Shown here piece by piece: positions 42,200 through 54,125 of a stretch of DNA of 64,000 bases. Within the stretch, counting starts at the first letter, position 1, and every line of letters starts with the position of its first letter. Origin of the DNA: Leptasterias polaris (lineage: Eukaryota; Echinodermata; Asteroidea; Forcipulatida; Asteriidae); the NCBI GenBank assembly GCA_037783415.1, contig JAZGTN010000069.1, forward strand, positions 2,604,001 to 2,668,000, in the 5' to 3' direction. Position numbers and translations under genes: made by a program. Under the pieces are notes generated by a model that saw only the letters and a program-made list of their open reading frames with translations, did no database searches and was not told where the DNA came from.

Positions 42200-45050
42200 T
42201 CTTTCCCCTGACTAGCCATCAGGGCTAGCCAGCTGTATTTTTTGACTAGCCAGCTGTATCTTTTGACTAGTGATATTGTGTAAAATGACTGTAGTTTCAC
42301 ACAGTCGGGTGGCTAGTTTTGGACTAGCCTACCAGGCTACTGTTAGTAGTAGGTTTGTTTCGCCCGCAGCACTCTAGACTTGTGTTTTTATGCTGGGCTA
42401 GTAACTAAGTCAAGGCTTGATGTACACACCAGCCTATACATCAACATTTCCTTCTTAACCTCATCTTGTAACTGGTGTTGTGAACATTTTTTAAAAGAGG
42501 GATTTTCCTGATTTAGCCAAATCAAATCAGTGTGGTAGAGACCCACCAAACCAAACTACTTACTTAATTATCCACAAACTTCCATGTATTTTACCCACGC
42601 AAAAATGTTACACGACTGAGTGGACTATTTATAGCTACAAATCATGGTGTCAGTGTAAAAAATATAGTATCTCAAAAAAATATATAACCTGTTTGAAACT
42701 GTACAAATCTCCTCGCCAAAATATCATAAGTGCAACCAAAACCTTTGGCATTGAGATACATTCTTGAACAGAGACTCTCATACAAGGACTAGAAAGCAAT
42801 TACAAATTTAGATTTTTGCGCTGACGTTATGTCTTTTTAAGGATCTCACTAAATTATTAGCCTTATTTCAAGTCTTCTGGCAATATTGAAAACCTGTCCA
42901 GTCATGACATAGTGGAGAACAACTAATGATTGAAACACAGTACAGCGTTTATTTTGGATCAGTGATTTGATAAACGGAGTTCATCTGTACTTAAATGAAT
43001 GTGATTGGTCAAGTCTTTCAGAAGCTGGTGATATGAGCATGAATGCAATAAAACATTTCTGTAAAAGGTTCCCCAAACTGTGCTCAATGTGTTTTGTTTT
43101 TTTACGCCTACTTGTTAGTTTTTGGGGGACGTGAGTTCGCATTCATGCATGTAACATACCAGCTTTTGGGCACTAACATAAAACTGCTTGAACAAATCTC
43201 AAACTTCCATTCTGAAACAAGTCATACAGCTTTTCTCTTGGCTCTTCCCTAGCTTCCTGATTACCATCATCCTAATCAAATCCAATGGCAACTCAACTTT
43301 CTCTTTTGGGTGTCTCCATTCATAGCAGAGCATCTCTTGGACACATTTTTCCCCTTCACATTGGTCTCATCAGTTCTTAGATCATCCTCAACCACAACTA
43401 CTCAAACTGAACAACTCATTTGTCAGTAATTTAAAGGGTTTTCATTTGGAGTCATCAGTCAGTTCAGTATTCATTCATGTAAAAAAGAAACCATTTTAAA
43501 CGATGAATTAAACTGATTTGTGAAAGTTTTAATATTTTCATATTATGAAACTGACTGGTCTGCACATGGTTTTAACATCTGACTAGTTTTATACCTAAAT
43601 TGTGTTCAAATTAAAAGTACAAATTTCAACAGGTTCAAGAGATTGGTTTTTATAACCCGCACTACAATTTAGTCACTCGGTGCCATGATCTAACATGCAA
43701 GAGGGAAAATATATGGACAAGATACATGGGGAAGTTTTATGGGAAAGAGCTTGCCTGATTGAAGGGGTTCACAGTGCTTGTGGTTCCGGGTTCTTACTTG
43801 GTTTATCTGGGTTCCTTGTAGAATCAAAAGCCTTCTCGATGCACCTTCTAATACCATTCCTTCCTCTTTTTCTCACCCTTGCTGCCTTCTGCTCCTTACT
43901 CTATGATCTTCCTTCTCTGTAATTTTTCCAATCTCTTCTCTTTCTCAACCCTACAAATGTATTGTCATTCAATCATTGTCAATCCATTTTGTTAACACTG
44001 TCTTCCAACATGGTACTCTCAACCTTCACTCTTGAACATCTCTGCCACTGACCTACTACCGACCAACATTCCCCCACTTATTTGTGGTCTTGATCCCTAA
44101 CATCTGTTTTTGTATGCATGTATCACCTCTCTGTCATCTTTCCTGGTTGATTTCACTCACACTTCCTCTCGTCTTCCAATGCTGGCTGTTTTATCCTCGG
44201 TACTACCCTTACCTTAAGCTGCTCTCCTGTCCTGTTTCTCTTTACTTCATCTCTGCATCACTTCCCTTTCTGTTGTATCCAACTGTTCATCAATCCGTCT
44301 TTACCTTTCCACCATCTTATCATGTTCATCCTCTTCCCCTCGCTCTTTTACTCTGCTCTTCCTTTCCTTCTGTCCTCCTCTTTCTGCCTTGTCTTCCAAC
44401 ATCAGATTGAAGTCTTCTCCACTTACCGCATCAATGAGGCTAATCCCTAGTGGCTGACAGAAGGTAGATAATCAATTTAGATTTTATCAGATAATATTTT
44501 ATTTGTGATAACATCATACTAAAGCGGAAAAGACTAACAAGACAATCAATTTTTTTTTTCTCAAAGATCTGCAACATCTAATTTGTAAAATCAATGCAAG
44601 AAAATGATCTCTTGTGCAAAATGTGAAGTTTCTCCATTGCTGGTTCTATGTACAGAAACTGACATGCAACTTTACAAGAAGAAGAGTTTCTGTGAAGTTA
44701 TTTTTTAATATAAATTAGTTGGTGTTATTGCAGGTACATCTGTACCTCACTGCTTTACACTGCATTTTGATGCCATGTTTAATCAGTATTGGGTGTGTGT
44801 GATGGCCTTTTGGATATATCCACAGACATTGTGGACCTAAGAGAAAGTGGAACGCAATTCATCCTCAAATGTTAATCAATAATTTAACAAATTGAACAAA
44901 TCAAGAAGTTAAAGTGTAACTTGACTTTGGTATTTTTCAACATTCTGTTGTGTATGTGGTATGTCAATCAGATTTGGTAATGGGATGTTTTAAGACCAGA
45001 TGATGCTAGTTTCTAAAGTGATTCTTGTGTTACATTAGATGACTTTATGA
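42200..45050. other. Non-coding, pyrimidine-biased stretch
   Basis: No gene or known repeat family was found. From about 43230, and most strongly 43850-44410, the + strand is heavily C and T. Open frames there are a consequence of low purine content. Confidence 0.5.
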
Positions 45051-45053
45051 GGG

Positions 45054-45595
45054 TAGCCATCTCAGGAAAAATCTTAAGGTGCTTCTAGAAGGCACATCAA
45101 CTGATTCTGTGAGGCTCATCATTAGCAACATGTATCAGAAGGCCCATCAACTACTTCGAGAAGGCAGATCAACACACTTGAAACCCTATCAACTTCTTAT
45201 AAATTAGAGGGCACATCGACAATCTTTGGAAGGCATGTAATTTTCTTCTGTAAGGCACATAACTAATTATCAAGAGGTCAACCACCTGCTTCTAGAAGGC
45301 GAATCGACAAGCTACGGAAAGCCTATCAACTGTTTCTGTAAGATACATGAAGGCTATAGGAGGGCCTATATCAGCTGCTTCTAGAATACACACCACCACA
45401 ATTTGAAAAGTGTACCGACTGCTTCTTCAGGTTGCATCAGTAGCTCTCAGAAGGGTCATCAGTTGCTTCTAGAAGGCACCTCAACAACAACATCCAGGCA
45501 GCCAAACTTGCTTCTTGGAGGTACCAGCAGCAATAATTGATCTGCTTCTGGAAGGCATTTCATCAACAGCTACGGATGCAGATCAAATTTAAAGG
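45054..45595. repeat. Decayed spacer array built on 'cttctagaaggcacatcaac'
   Basis: The motif cttctagaaggc plus a catcaac-type block recurs about 15 times at irregular spacing of about 25 to 45 bp (for example near 45083, 45138, 45160, 45293, 45381, 45469 and 45545). No frame is open through it. Confidence 0.65.
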
Positions 45596-46002
45596 GCTGA
45601 ATCAAGACGTATCGTAGTTCATCATTCTGCAAAAGAAATTCTTTCAAATGTTAGTCCTGATTTGATATTCAACTCAGTTTTTTCTATCTTTTACATAAGG
45701 GTATGTTGTATTTTAGACATTGTGTTTTCACTACCGGAAAAAGTGAAATGTTGGGCAGTATTTTGTTGTGTTTCCGTAATTCATGCCAATATTTTCATAC
45801 ACCTGACTATGCTGGTTTCATGAAATAACACTTAATTCAAAGATGATGTAATTTCAAGAAAATGTGACAACAGGGTTGCCATTAACACACTTATTCCTCA
45901 ATTCACACAACTCATAAACAAATGTCCCAGAATTGGTGAATAGTAACTAACTTACGAAGACCACTCAAAGACCATCTCTACGGGCTGCAAAACCTCACCA
46001 GG

Positions 46003-46200
46003 GCCCAATTTCATTGAGCTGCTTAATCAGAAAATATTGCTTAAAAATTGTCTGCTAAGCAGAAATAAGCAGGGGACCAGTCACAAATTGTGCATGTGAC
46101 ATGGTAGTTTGGCTGGTAACCTTATTATGGTAAGCATAATTTTGTTGTGCTTATCTATTTTTTGTGCTTGAGCAGCTCTAATAAATTAGGCCCAGGTCAT
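46003..46200. repeat. 'gggcccaattt' family copy
   Basis: Begins gggcccaatttcattgagct and ends gagcagctctaataaattag, a loose inverted pair, with several gctaagca/tgcttaa pieces inside. An end fragment of the same family is at 47340-47395. Confidence 0.65.
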
Positions 46201-46949
46201 AATTAGGCCCAGGTCATAACTTGGCTTCACTTTGTGAACATTTTGGAAGTATGAGAACCATGCGGTTTTATTTTGAGAATCTGACCTCCATCTTTGAAAT
46301 TTGTTTTTCATCTTTGAACCATGTAGTAAGTGTAACTCAATGTACATGACAACGATGTGTTACCTCCTCTTTTAGCTACTATTTTTAAGTTTAGAAATTC
46401 TTCAAAAATAAACATCATAAGTTGTGTGAATAAAATAAATAAATGTATATATAGGGCCTAATATAGAAATTGTTACACAAAATATTTAATCAAAGTTAAT
46501 TTTTAATTTGAATCTATATTAAAACAAAAAGAAATTTACATTGTGTTGAATTTTGTAAGTAAACAAATGTTTAATTTAAATCTATAAGTTTTTCGTTTTA
46601 GTTTTTTTTAAATTGTGTTAAATTTTGTAAGTAAAATTTTGAAATCAAAATAAGAGTCTCAATAGCGGTGGCAGTACGAAGACATGTGGGTTTTTTGTAC
46701 ACATGTTTCAATGTTGCATTGTATGTCATTACCACTTGCCGTACTACACATATAACTCATTTTATGGAACTGTTAAAAATATTGCCTAGCAGATGAATGT
46801 AATGCTTAGTGCCAACAGGCTCCAGTTTCACAAAAGCTGTCCAAGTATAAACTTTTTATGCTTTGTAAACTTGAACAATAATTATGTGCAGTGTATTTCA
46901 TAAACGATCCAGCAGAAATGGTAGCACAAGTGCACATTCACGATAACTT

Positions 46950-47125
46950 TGTTTTGATTTGTTTGGGCGGTCAGTTTGGTGGCTTTCCTCACCTTTCACT
47001 TCTAGGAACCCGGTTTGAATCTCGCTGGGGGGACTATGTGGATTGGATTTTCAGTCCCTACCCGACTGTTTGGGTTTTCCCTGGAATAATTATCTGGGGT
47101 TTTCCTCCCACATCTTAAACTGAGA
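46950..47125 (+). mobile_element. SINE fragment with 'ggttttcc' body
   Basis: A B-box-like ggtttgaatctcgctgg is followed by gattttcagtccctacccga and ggttttcctcccacatc. This differs from the ATT-tailed family. Confidence 0.5.
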
Positions 47126-47681
47126 CGCCCTTCCGTGTCTTCTCCCCGTTGGGGTTCAATTCGCTAGTGATTAAGTTCGCTTTTCTGAGAGTCCCTGGCT
47201 TCAAAACCAGAATAAATGAAATGAAATGTGTCACTTATCTACGTACAAGAACCACAGGCAGGTTAGCATGCCTCTTGCTTAGCTTATACAATTCAAACTG
47301 TGCTAAGGGCCTCTCCATATACGCTCTTCCTATTGCTCAGCAGAAGGAAACTTTACTGCTTAAGCAGCTCTATGAAATTGGGCCTAGGTTGTCGGCCAAA
47401 ATATACCATGTGATGCATAATTATAAAGGCACCAGGCTATTTCATATCTGAGTCTCACTTTGACTCTCATAGGCTTACACTTTGAAACCATAATATCTGC
47501 AGACTATTCTGTGTCTTGTACCTGAAGTCCATTTAGACATTCATGCTGCTGGAAGTCAAAAGTGAGTTGAAAAAGCGTCTTGCTTAATTAATAGTCGCAT
47601 TGTTTCCTTTTTAGATTGTTTGTTTTATGATGCTGTAAAAAACACACCAAAGTATAAGCTAGTATTCTATTTGAACGCTCT

Positions 47682-47719
<38 letters not shown>

Positions 47720-49374
47720 TAAAAATGTATTCAAAGGACTACAATTATATTTTAATTGAAGTAGGCCTAATAATTCTGTCAGGGATAGAACAAAATCACA
47801 TGACTCGGAAAGCACCGAGATTGTAGTGCTGATCAAGCATCAGTGAAAAGGTAAAACTAAAGGGTAAATATATATATGTTTTAATCGTTGATGCAATTAT
47901 TACTTGGTACTCATCTGCTAACATCTAATTACACGAACTGACCTCTGATCACCAGGGACGCTTGGTGGTCTAGCAATCGAGACATCTGCTCTTGGATGTT
48001 GGGGTTGTGGGTGCGAATCCCACCCGAGTAGTCTGTGTCATTTTCCCGAAGAGCTTGGAAAGCTCCGAGTATATAGAGTGCTTAGCATGCGTCAGTGAAA
48101 ATGTAATAAAATGTAGTCGATCTCAATTGTATGATCAAAGAATGTTCACTGTAAGAAAATAGTGCACCTTGTTGTAATTAGTGCACAATAAATTATTTTA
48201 CAAAATACACGTGTAACAGGAGATTACGAATCTATTGTTTACTGAAAACTGTTCACTTGGAAAAGAACTTTGTGAATAGAATATAAAGCTGATGTAAAAT
48301 ACAGTCAGATTTATTTATTTATTTTTTGAATGAAGGAAATTTGAATTGATTTTGTTGCAAGGAATGCAAACCTACATTTTGTAAGATAAGCTGTCAATAG
48401 GCCTATGTACGAAGGTCATTTTACAAAATACATCAAAATTAACTTAATGAACAGTTGAAATGATGTGGGGAATCTTTAAGTCGAGAGGTGCAGATTTGTG
48501 CATACAATGTGCTCGCCATCGGCTTCTTCATTCTATGCACAAATCTACATTTTTTCTTCCATTTCCGCCCCCCCCCCCCCCCCCCCGTTTTATATTTTGT
48601 CGACTCACCATTATCAATCACTCCCAAATTGAACTATTTTTAAGGTGTTGAAAAAATGCCACTAGTTGTGTAAAGCACGACTGTATTGTATTCTTGGTTC
48701 TATGCATGTTCCAGGCCCATTGCTTATTATAGTTTGGTTGTTTTGGGGGGTTTTTGAAATTAGGAACATTTAGATTCTGCTGCAAAAATAATTTGAAGCA
48801 TAAAAGGAAATTTCCAAATGAAATGTGATAACCTTTATTTTATGTAGACTATAATTTTTTTAAATTATGTGCTGTCTGGGTACAAAGCACTTTTTTGGTT
48901 TATCATTTACAGTTTTAAAAATTTATTTTTCATAATAAAAAAAAAAAAATGTGTACCGCTTCTCGCCACACCTGACAGACTCTATATATAGTCGTCTCAC
49001 TGACGTCACATTTCTCTGGCAAGGTGGGATGTCTGCCGTCATGTTGGAGTACTGGGCACATTACATTAGGATGTACGCGTCGTTCGAACCAGCGATGCAT
49101 TTTGTAGCACATGTTTGTGCAGTTCTAGTCACACGTGTGCGTGACGTAGCATTTGTTTACAGTTCTAGTAACAAGTGTGCGTGACACGTACGTGTAAGTA
49201 CTCCAGCATAAGGTGCGTTTACACGGCTGTAACCAGTAACTGGTTCTTGGTTATTGATTATTAACCAATGGTCAATTCAACCTAAACAGTTCTTGGTTCT
49301 GACCGGCAAAGACCGCCAAAAACGCACCCATGGACTACTGCGCACGTACATTTTACGCTCGCGTTAGCCGCAAA
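47126..49374. other. Non-coding stretch with microsatellites
   Basis: An ATT/TTA microsatellite of about 12 units lies at 47683-47720. A tRNA-like SINE fragment is at about 47953-48110 (B box ggtgcgaatcccaccc). A pure C run of about 20 is at 48567-48587, and an A run at about 48938. No gene. Confidence 0.5.
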
Positions 49375-49446
49375 ATAGGTGCATGCTGGTCTAGATAGTG
49401 ACAAATTGTATTTATATGTTGTTATTTAGACCAGCATGCACCTAAT
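49375..49446. repeat. Hairpin with taggtgcatgctggtct arms
   Basis: taggtgcatgctggtct is mirrored by agaccagcatgcaccta about 35 bp later. Confidence 0.75.
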
Positions 49447-49560
49447 TTTATGACTAAAGCGTTCATAACATGCATTTGCGAAGTAGTCTTAAGTGTGCGA
49501 TGAAACTCAGTGACGTCTTCTGAGAAGGGTCTATACCATTAAGTAATCATTCAAAATGTA

Positions 49561-49733
49561 TAGACCCCTTGCATAATGCGGAACGCTAAATGGACCCTGA
49601 GGTCACGCACACTATTTTACGCGCAAAGAACACCTATCGTCCAATCATCTGCCTCCTTTGACCTCAGTGAGGGCGTTTTTTGGCCTCAGTGAGGGCGCTT
49701 TTTTAGCGTGTGATGTCATATGCAAGGGGTCTA
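49561..49733. mobile_element. Foldback with tagaccccttgcat ends
   Basis: The right end is atgcaaggggtcta. The inner pieces ttgacctcagtgagggcg are tandemly repeated. Confidence 0.7.
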
Positions 49734-49741
49734 TTAAAAAC

Positions 49742-49840
49742 ACTTTTTACAAAATGTAAGGCTTGCACTTTTTACAAAATGTAAGGCTTGCACTTTTTAC
49801 AAAATGTAAGGCTTGCCAAAAAAAAAAAAAAAAAAAAAAA
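49742..49840. repeat. 25-bp repeat, 3 copies, then an A run
   Basis: cactttttacaaaatgtaag occurs three times with a 25-bp period, followed by about 22 adenines. Confidence 0.9.
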
Positions 49841-50583
49841 CAGTTGACCAATTGTGTCCGTAACTGCATGCAAGATTTCTTTTATTATTATCGTTACTGG
49901 ACAATTTCCTTATTTGAAGACCATTCGGCAATTTACCTTGTGTGCCCTGTTCATTTTGGGTTTTCTTTTAACTTCGTTTTACTTTGACTTTCATTGTGTT
50001 TCCAAAATGTTAAACTCTCACACTGGAGGACCATAATTTGTTTATGTTATAATTGATTTTATTTGAACAGCATTATATAAATCGCTAGTGCAACATGATT
50101 GATTTTTTTAATAAATCTATTAATAATTGTGTGTAAGAATTATGCAACATTCCATCATTTTTCTCACCCATCCTTTATAATCTCCAGAAATTTATTAGTA
50201 ACCCACCAATGGAGGTATATTTTGTATCCTGTCTGTGGTATTTATACTTGGTATGGATTCATTTTGGTTATCTATGCATGCCTCATGTAGGTACGGTACA
50301 TGAAATGGTGTACCTCTGGATGGCCCTCATACCTCCATAAAGGTAAACATACCTCAGTAGACAGATATGGACAGATATCCCTCCATAAAAGGTATCTTCC
50401 CCAAATTGAGATATTTTGTACCAACTTCATCCATCATAAAACGTCTTTATCTCACTAAGGTTACAAAACCTCAAAACCTCTATACACCTTCATTGAGGTA
50501 TCTACCCTCCTGTTGAGGTAAAGCTTCTGAAAGGTCACCCAATGAGAGAATTATCGTTTGCGGTCTTATAATCCGTCATACCA

Positions 50584-50720
50584 ATAGACCCCTTGTATTG
50601 GCCGCCATCTTTGATGACAAACAATGAAAACGTGTACGCGCTGCGCACGACTCTCAGCCAATGATAGCTCTTCCAGCGTGCACGTTTTATAAGCGATGGC
50701 GGCAAATACAGGAGTCTGTC
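50584..50720. mobile_element. Imperfect foldback of the tagacc family
   Basis: It begins tagaccccttgtattggccg, and the ggcggcaaatacaggagtct segment near its right end is a diverged complement. Confidence 0.5.
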
Positions 50721-51919
50721 GGGAATTTTTCTTGAAAAATTCCAAACCTATCCACGCAATACGATGTAGATGAATAGAGATTTGTTAAAGTCGAAGTTTG
50801 GTTTTAACTTCACCAAATGTTGTATAATTTGTTGTATAGGGCCTACAGTGTTTATAGAAGGCAGAGGATATTGTCACCCATGGTTTCCCAATCCTCACAA
50901 GGAAAGAAGAGTTCCAAACTAGGTAGAGTTATACCTTAACTGGGATAGTTTGGATATCATTGACGCTGAGAGCAATAGGGCCTTTACGAAATGACGGCTC
51001 AGGCATAAGTCAGGTTGCGGCTGTTCAGATGATGTTGCCCGGCGCAGCATACGTTTCAATACGTGTACACGATGTGGTCCAGTCAGCCGTAGCTGTAACC
51101 TCGGACACGGCCTAGCTCTGTTACCTGACTCAGAAATCAAGCACGTTTGGCACTGGGCTTCAGAAAACTTGGCGGAGCCTATGGCGTAGCCTATGGCGTA
51201 GCCAATGCCAGGTTTTCGAAAAGGCAAAATACTTAGTATGTAATTTGTATACATGACGAGAATGTTCGCTCAAATTGCCAAAAGTAGCATTTTCGTTGTA
51301 ATAAGAATTTCTTCCCTCCACATTAAATGCTCACTACCAAAAATTGGACAGCACTTAATATAGTTACGTAAATATAAATTTAAATTTTGAGCACTTATAT
51401 TTTTGCTTAAATATTAAATGACATGTCTGTTTACTATACCTGAAATCACCCCAAATAGTTTCCTTATACAAAATCCTATAAAAACATAACATTCATTTGA
51501 CACTATTGAATAGTTGGGAGTGACTTAACACGGCAATGAAGTTTTAAAAGGTGCCGTTATGGTTTACAAAATAACCCCTCGGTCAATTTTTAATCACTTA
51601 CGTGTTATGGTGATGCCATTGTATAATTAATTGCCCATATACATGTCCTACTGCGCATGAACGGCGCGCAAAGTATATGTGGGTGAAATCCGAGTCCAAG
51701 CATCAGGGCGGTGATTTTCAAGCAATGTATAAAAACATGGTAAATTTGCATTTAAATTATAGCATGGCGGCCATCTTGGCAGCTCAATTTATTTGTTAAC
51801 CAATTCCCAAGATGCATTGCGGTCACATTTTCAAGATGGCGCTTGTGCATATGGGCTATTGATGAATAGTGTGGAGTGTGGGCTTATTCCAGGTTTTTTC
51901 GGTCGTTGTTTAATTACAG
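50721..51919. other. Non-coding stretch before the distal candidate exon
   Basis: The only recognised element is a half-copy of the Harbinger-like palindrome at about 51078-51112. Otherwise nothing was recognised. Confidence 0.45.
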
Positions 51920-52011
51920 TTTATATTGTTTAGGTCATCGACAAAAATATAAGCCCTCCTGTTAGCGAAATAAGTGGCCCTGCCCCAGAGAGGGCAATTG
52001 AACCGTGGTAG
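51920..52011 (+). CDS. Distal candidate ROGDI last exon
   Basis: Two nested acceptors occur. The one ending at 51919 (attacag) gives FILFRSSTKI and a stop at 51950-51952. The one ending at 51933 (tttag) gives a 25-residue tail ending RAIEPW with a TAG at 52009-52011. Both are phase 0 and would fit the end of exon 11. An AATAAA lies at 52281. The required intron would be about 12.5 kb, comparable with intron 3. Neither tail clearly matches the human C-terminus. Confidence 0.25.
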
Positions 52012-52280
52012 GTTTGTAATACCCTAAACATGATGTTATTGTTATGACATGTGAAGCCAGTAAAAAAACAAATGCTTGTGTAGATTGATCTATTCTTAAT
52101 GAGTAAACATTAATGTGTTTTTATGTCACCATTATGCATAATGAATTATGCACGCAAGTTTAATGTTAGTGATTACGTTGTGCAATTGATTTAATGTTAC
52201 TTTACGGATTGACAACTGATAAATTATGTTAATCATATAAGTTTGTAGTGTTATCAGATTGTTACAGAATGTAATTGAAC

Positions 52281-52286
52281 AATAAA
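52281..52286 (+). terminator. Polyadenylation signal candidate (AATAAA)
   Basis: A canonical hexamer about 270 bp beyond the distal candidate stop. It is the best 3' end for ROGDI if the 51.9-kb exon is used. A hexamer alone is weak evidence in AT-rich DNA. Confidence 0.25.
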
Positions 52287-52435
52287 TGTTAAATATGGAA
52301 AGATTGATATAATTTACTGTTATTGTTTTTCTTTGATGATTTTGTTAATGTCTTGAAAAATATAAGGTGAAATGAATGAAACATATTCAAATTTTTAATA
52401 TTTTAATAGATTCGGGAAATTTACAAGCTTTCATT

Positions 52436-52797
52436 TAAATGTATTATACAGGATTGGCAGAGCTGACAAAATAATCACAGACAGTGTTCATGTTTTGTGT
52501 AATCAACCACATACATGAAATAACAAACCTGTGAAAATTTGAGCTCAATTGGTCATCGAGGTTACGAGAAAATAGTGAAAAGAGACCTTATGTGTTTTCT
52601 GTTTTTCAAACATCGAGTTTATTATCGCGCGCGATAAAAACTATTGTTTTACTCATTTCTCAGAAACGCTAGCATTTTAGGCAGAAATATTTTAAGGAAC
52701 CCTTTCTACCATTACTTACTTTAAATCATGTAAGTTATGTGTGAATCTGTGAACATTTGTGTTTTCCGATCTTACCAATAGTGTACAGGGCCTTTAA
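52436..52797. mobile_element. 'tattatacaggattgg' MITE, intact copy
   Basis: Uninterrupted from gtattatacaggattggcag to gtgtacagggcctttaa, and closely similar to the copies at 22145 and 33855. Confidence 0.88.
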
Positions 52798-53912
52798 GAT
52801 ATTGCACGACAACAATCCACCAATGATTAGTGGTATAAGTTTTAAAAACTAAAGTTAAATTGTTGTCAAGATCCCAGCATTATCTCACGTCCTTTAGTAC
52901 ACACAATTTTGTATGGTGTATGTATTAATGTGCATTGTCCGTTGCATATTATGCGAAAGTTGTTTTATGTTTTATTTTGGACACAGCATCATCTGTCAAA
53001 ATTAGTTTGGAGAAAAATTCTTTGGAGAAAAAAAAAATAATATACGAAAATAGGGTCAAGTAACTTTAAATAGTTTATAGGCCTAATATTTTATACTGTG
53101 AAACAATTTAAAGTTGGAAGTTGAAGTTGACCGAAATGAAAATCAGTCACGTAACAAGAGGGTGCAGGAGGGGGATTAAGACCCCTGCTGACCCCCTTTC
53201 CCCACTTAAAATCGAACAACAATCCTTGCACCTTCAAACCCAGTCGAAAAAACTTCTAACGTAAACAGGAATGCGGTTTCTTGAAGTTTGACTGTTTGGT
53301 TTTCGCTATTGATACATATTTCATGCAGCCTGTGGGCTGTGCAAAATGCATATGTACATCCACTAGATAGCTAGCAGAATGGCGACTGCAAAGAGTGTCC
53401 CTTTGTTAAATCCCCCTCCCCAACACCCAGCCCCCTCCCCTTCTGTCACTGTGGGGAAAAAAACGCAACTTCTTTACATGTAGCTGTCGGAACTTTGAAG
53501 GATTTGGTTGAAAGGAATTCAATACACCCTGAAGCTAAAGCATGACGAGTTTCTTTAAAGTTAAACTCACTCAAAGTAATGTCTATAGCAAACCTGAATT
53601 CAAGCTTTTGTTGTAAAAAGTTGTTTCATAATTCGACCCCCCCCCCCGTTTTTAAAGTTTGGAAAGTTGGGAACGGTTTTGAACGGTTTTATGGGCAAGG
53701 GGTTCTTTATACGTAGGATTTGAAACTTTGCATGGTGGTTCTTTATATGGTGTAACTACAATGCAAAGTGTTTTTGTGTATAATATTAAATAGGCCCATA
53801 ATTTCACTCGCGTCTGTATGTATTCCCTTGACATAAAATACTTAATTTTTGGCTATAATTCACCAAGTATTACACTGGTAAAGTTGGCAATGACAAACTT
53901 TATATCTTGCTC
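52798..53912. other. Non-coding, nothing recognised
   Basis: AT-rich, with a C run at 53638. No exon, SINE or MITE identified. Confidence 0.45.
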
Positions 53913-54125
53913 TATAGACGATGTGACCTCTGACGTCATTTGAAAATCATAACATGATGCGCGCGCATGTCGCCGGGCAAAACCTTTGTGTACTTGACAG
54001 CCAGCTAGAAAGTACACGCAATATTACCGTGACTACGCGTCTTTTTGCCCGGCGGAACATGACTTGGACAACAGACTTGTCAACAGAGGGCGATTTGAAT
54101 GTAAACAGAGGTCACATCGTCTATA
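53913..54125. mobile_element. Foldback with tatagacgatgtgacct ends
   Basis: The right end is aggtcacatcgtctata, a perfect complement. Single ends of the same type lie at about 16322 and 16394. Confidence 0.8.

Noticed and set aside
44084..44410. A 108-codon hydrophobic + strand frame
   Set aside because: It arises from the pyrimidine-rich strand, which encodes mainly L, S, P and F in any frame. It does not start with ATG in a convincing context and has no domain.
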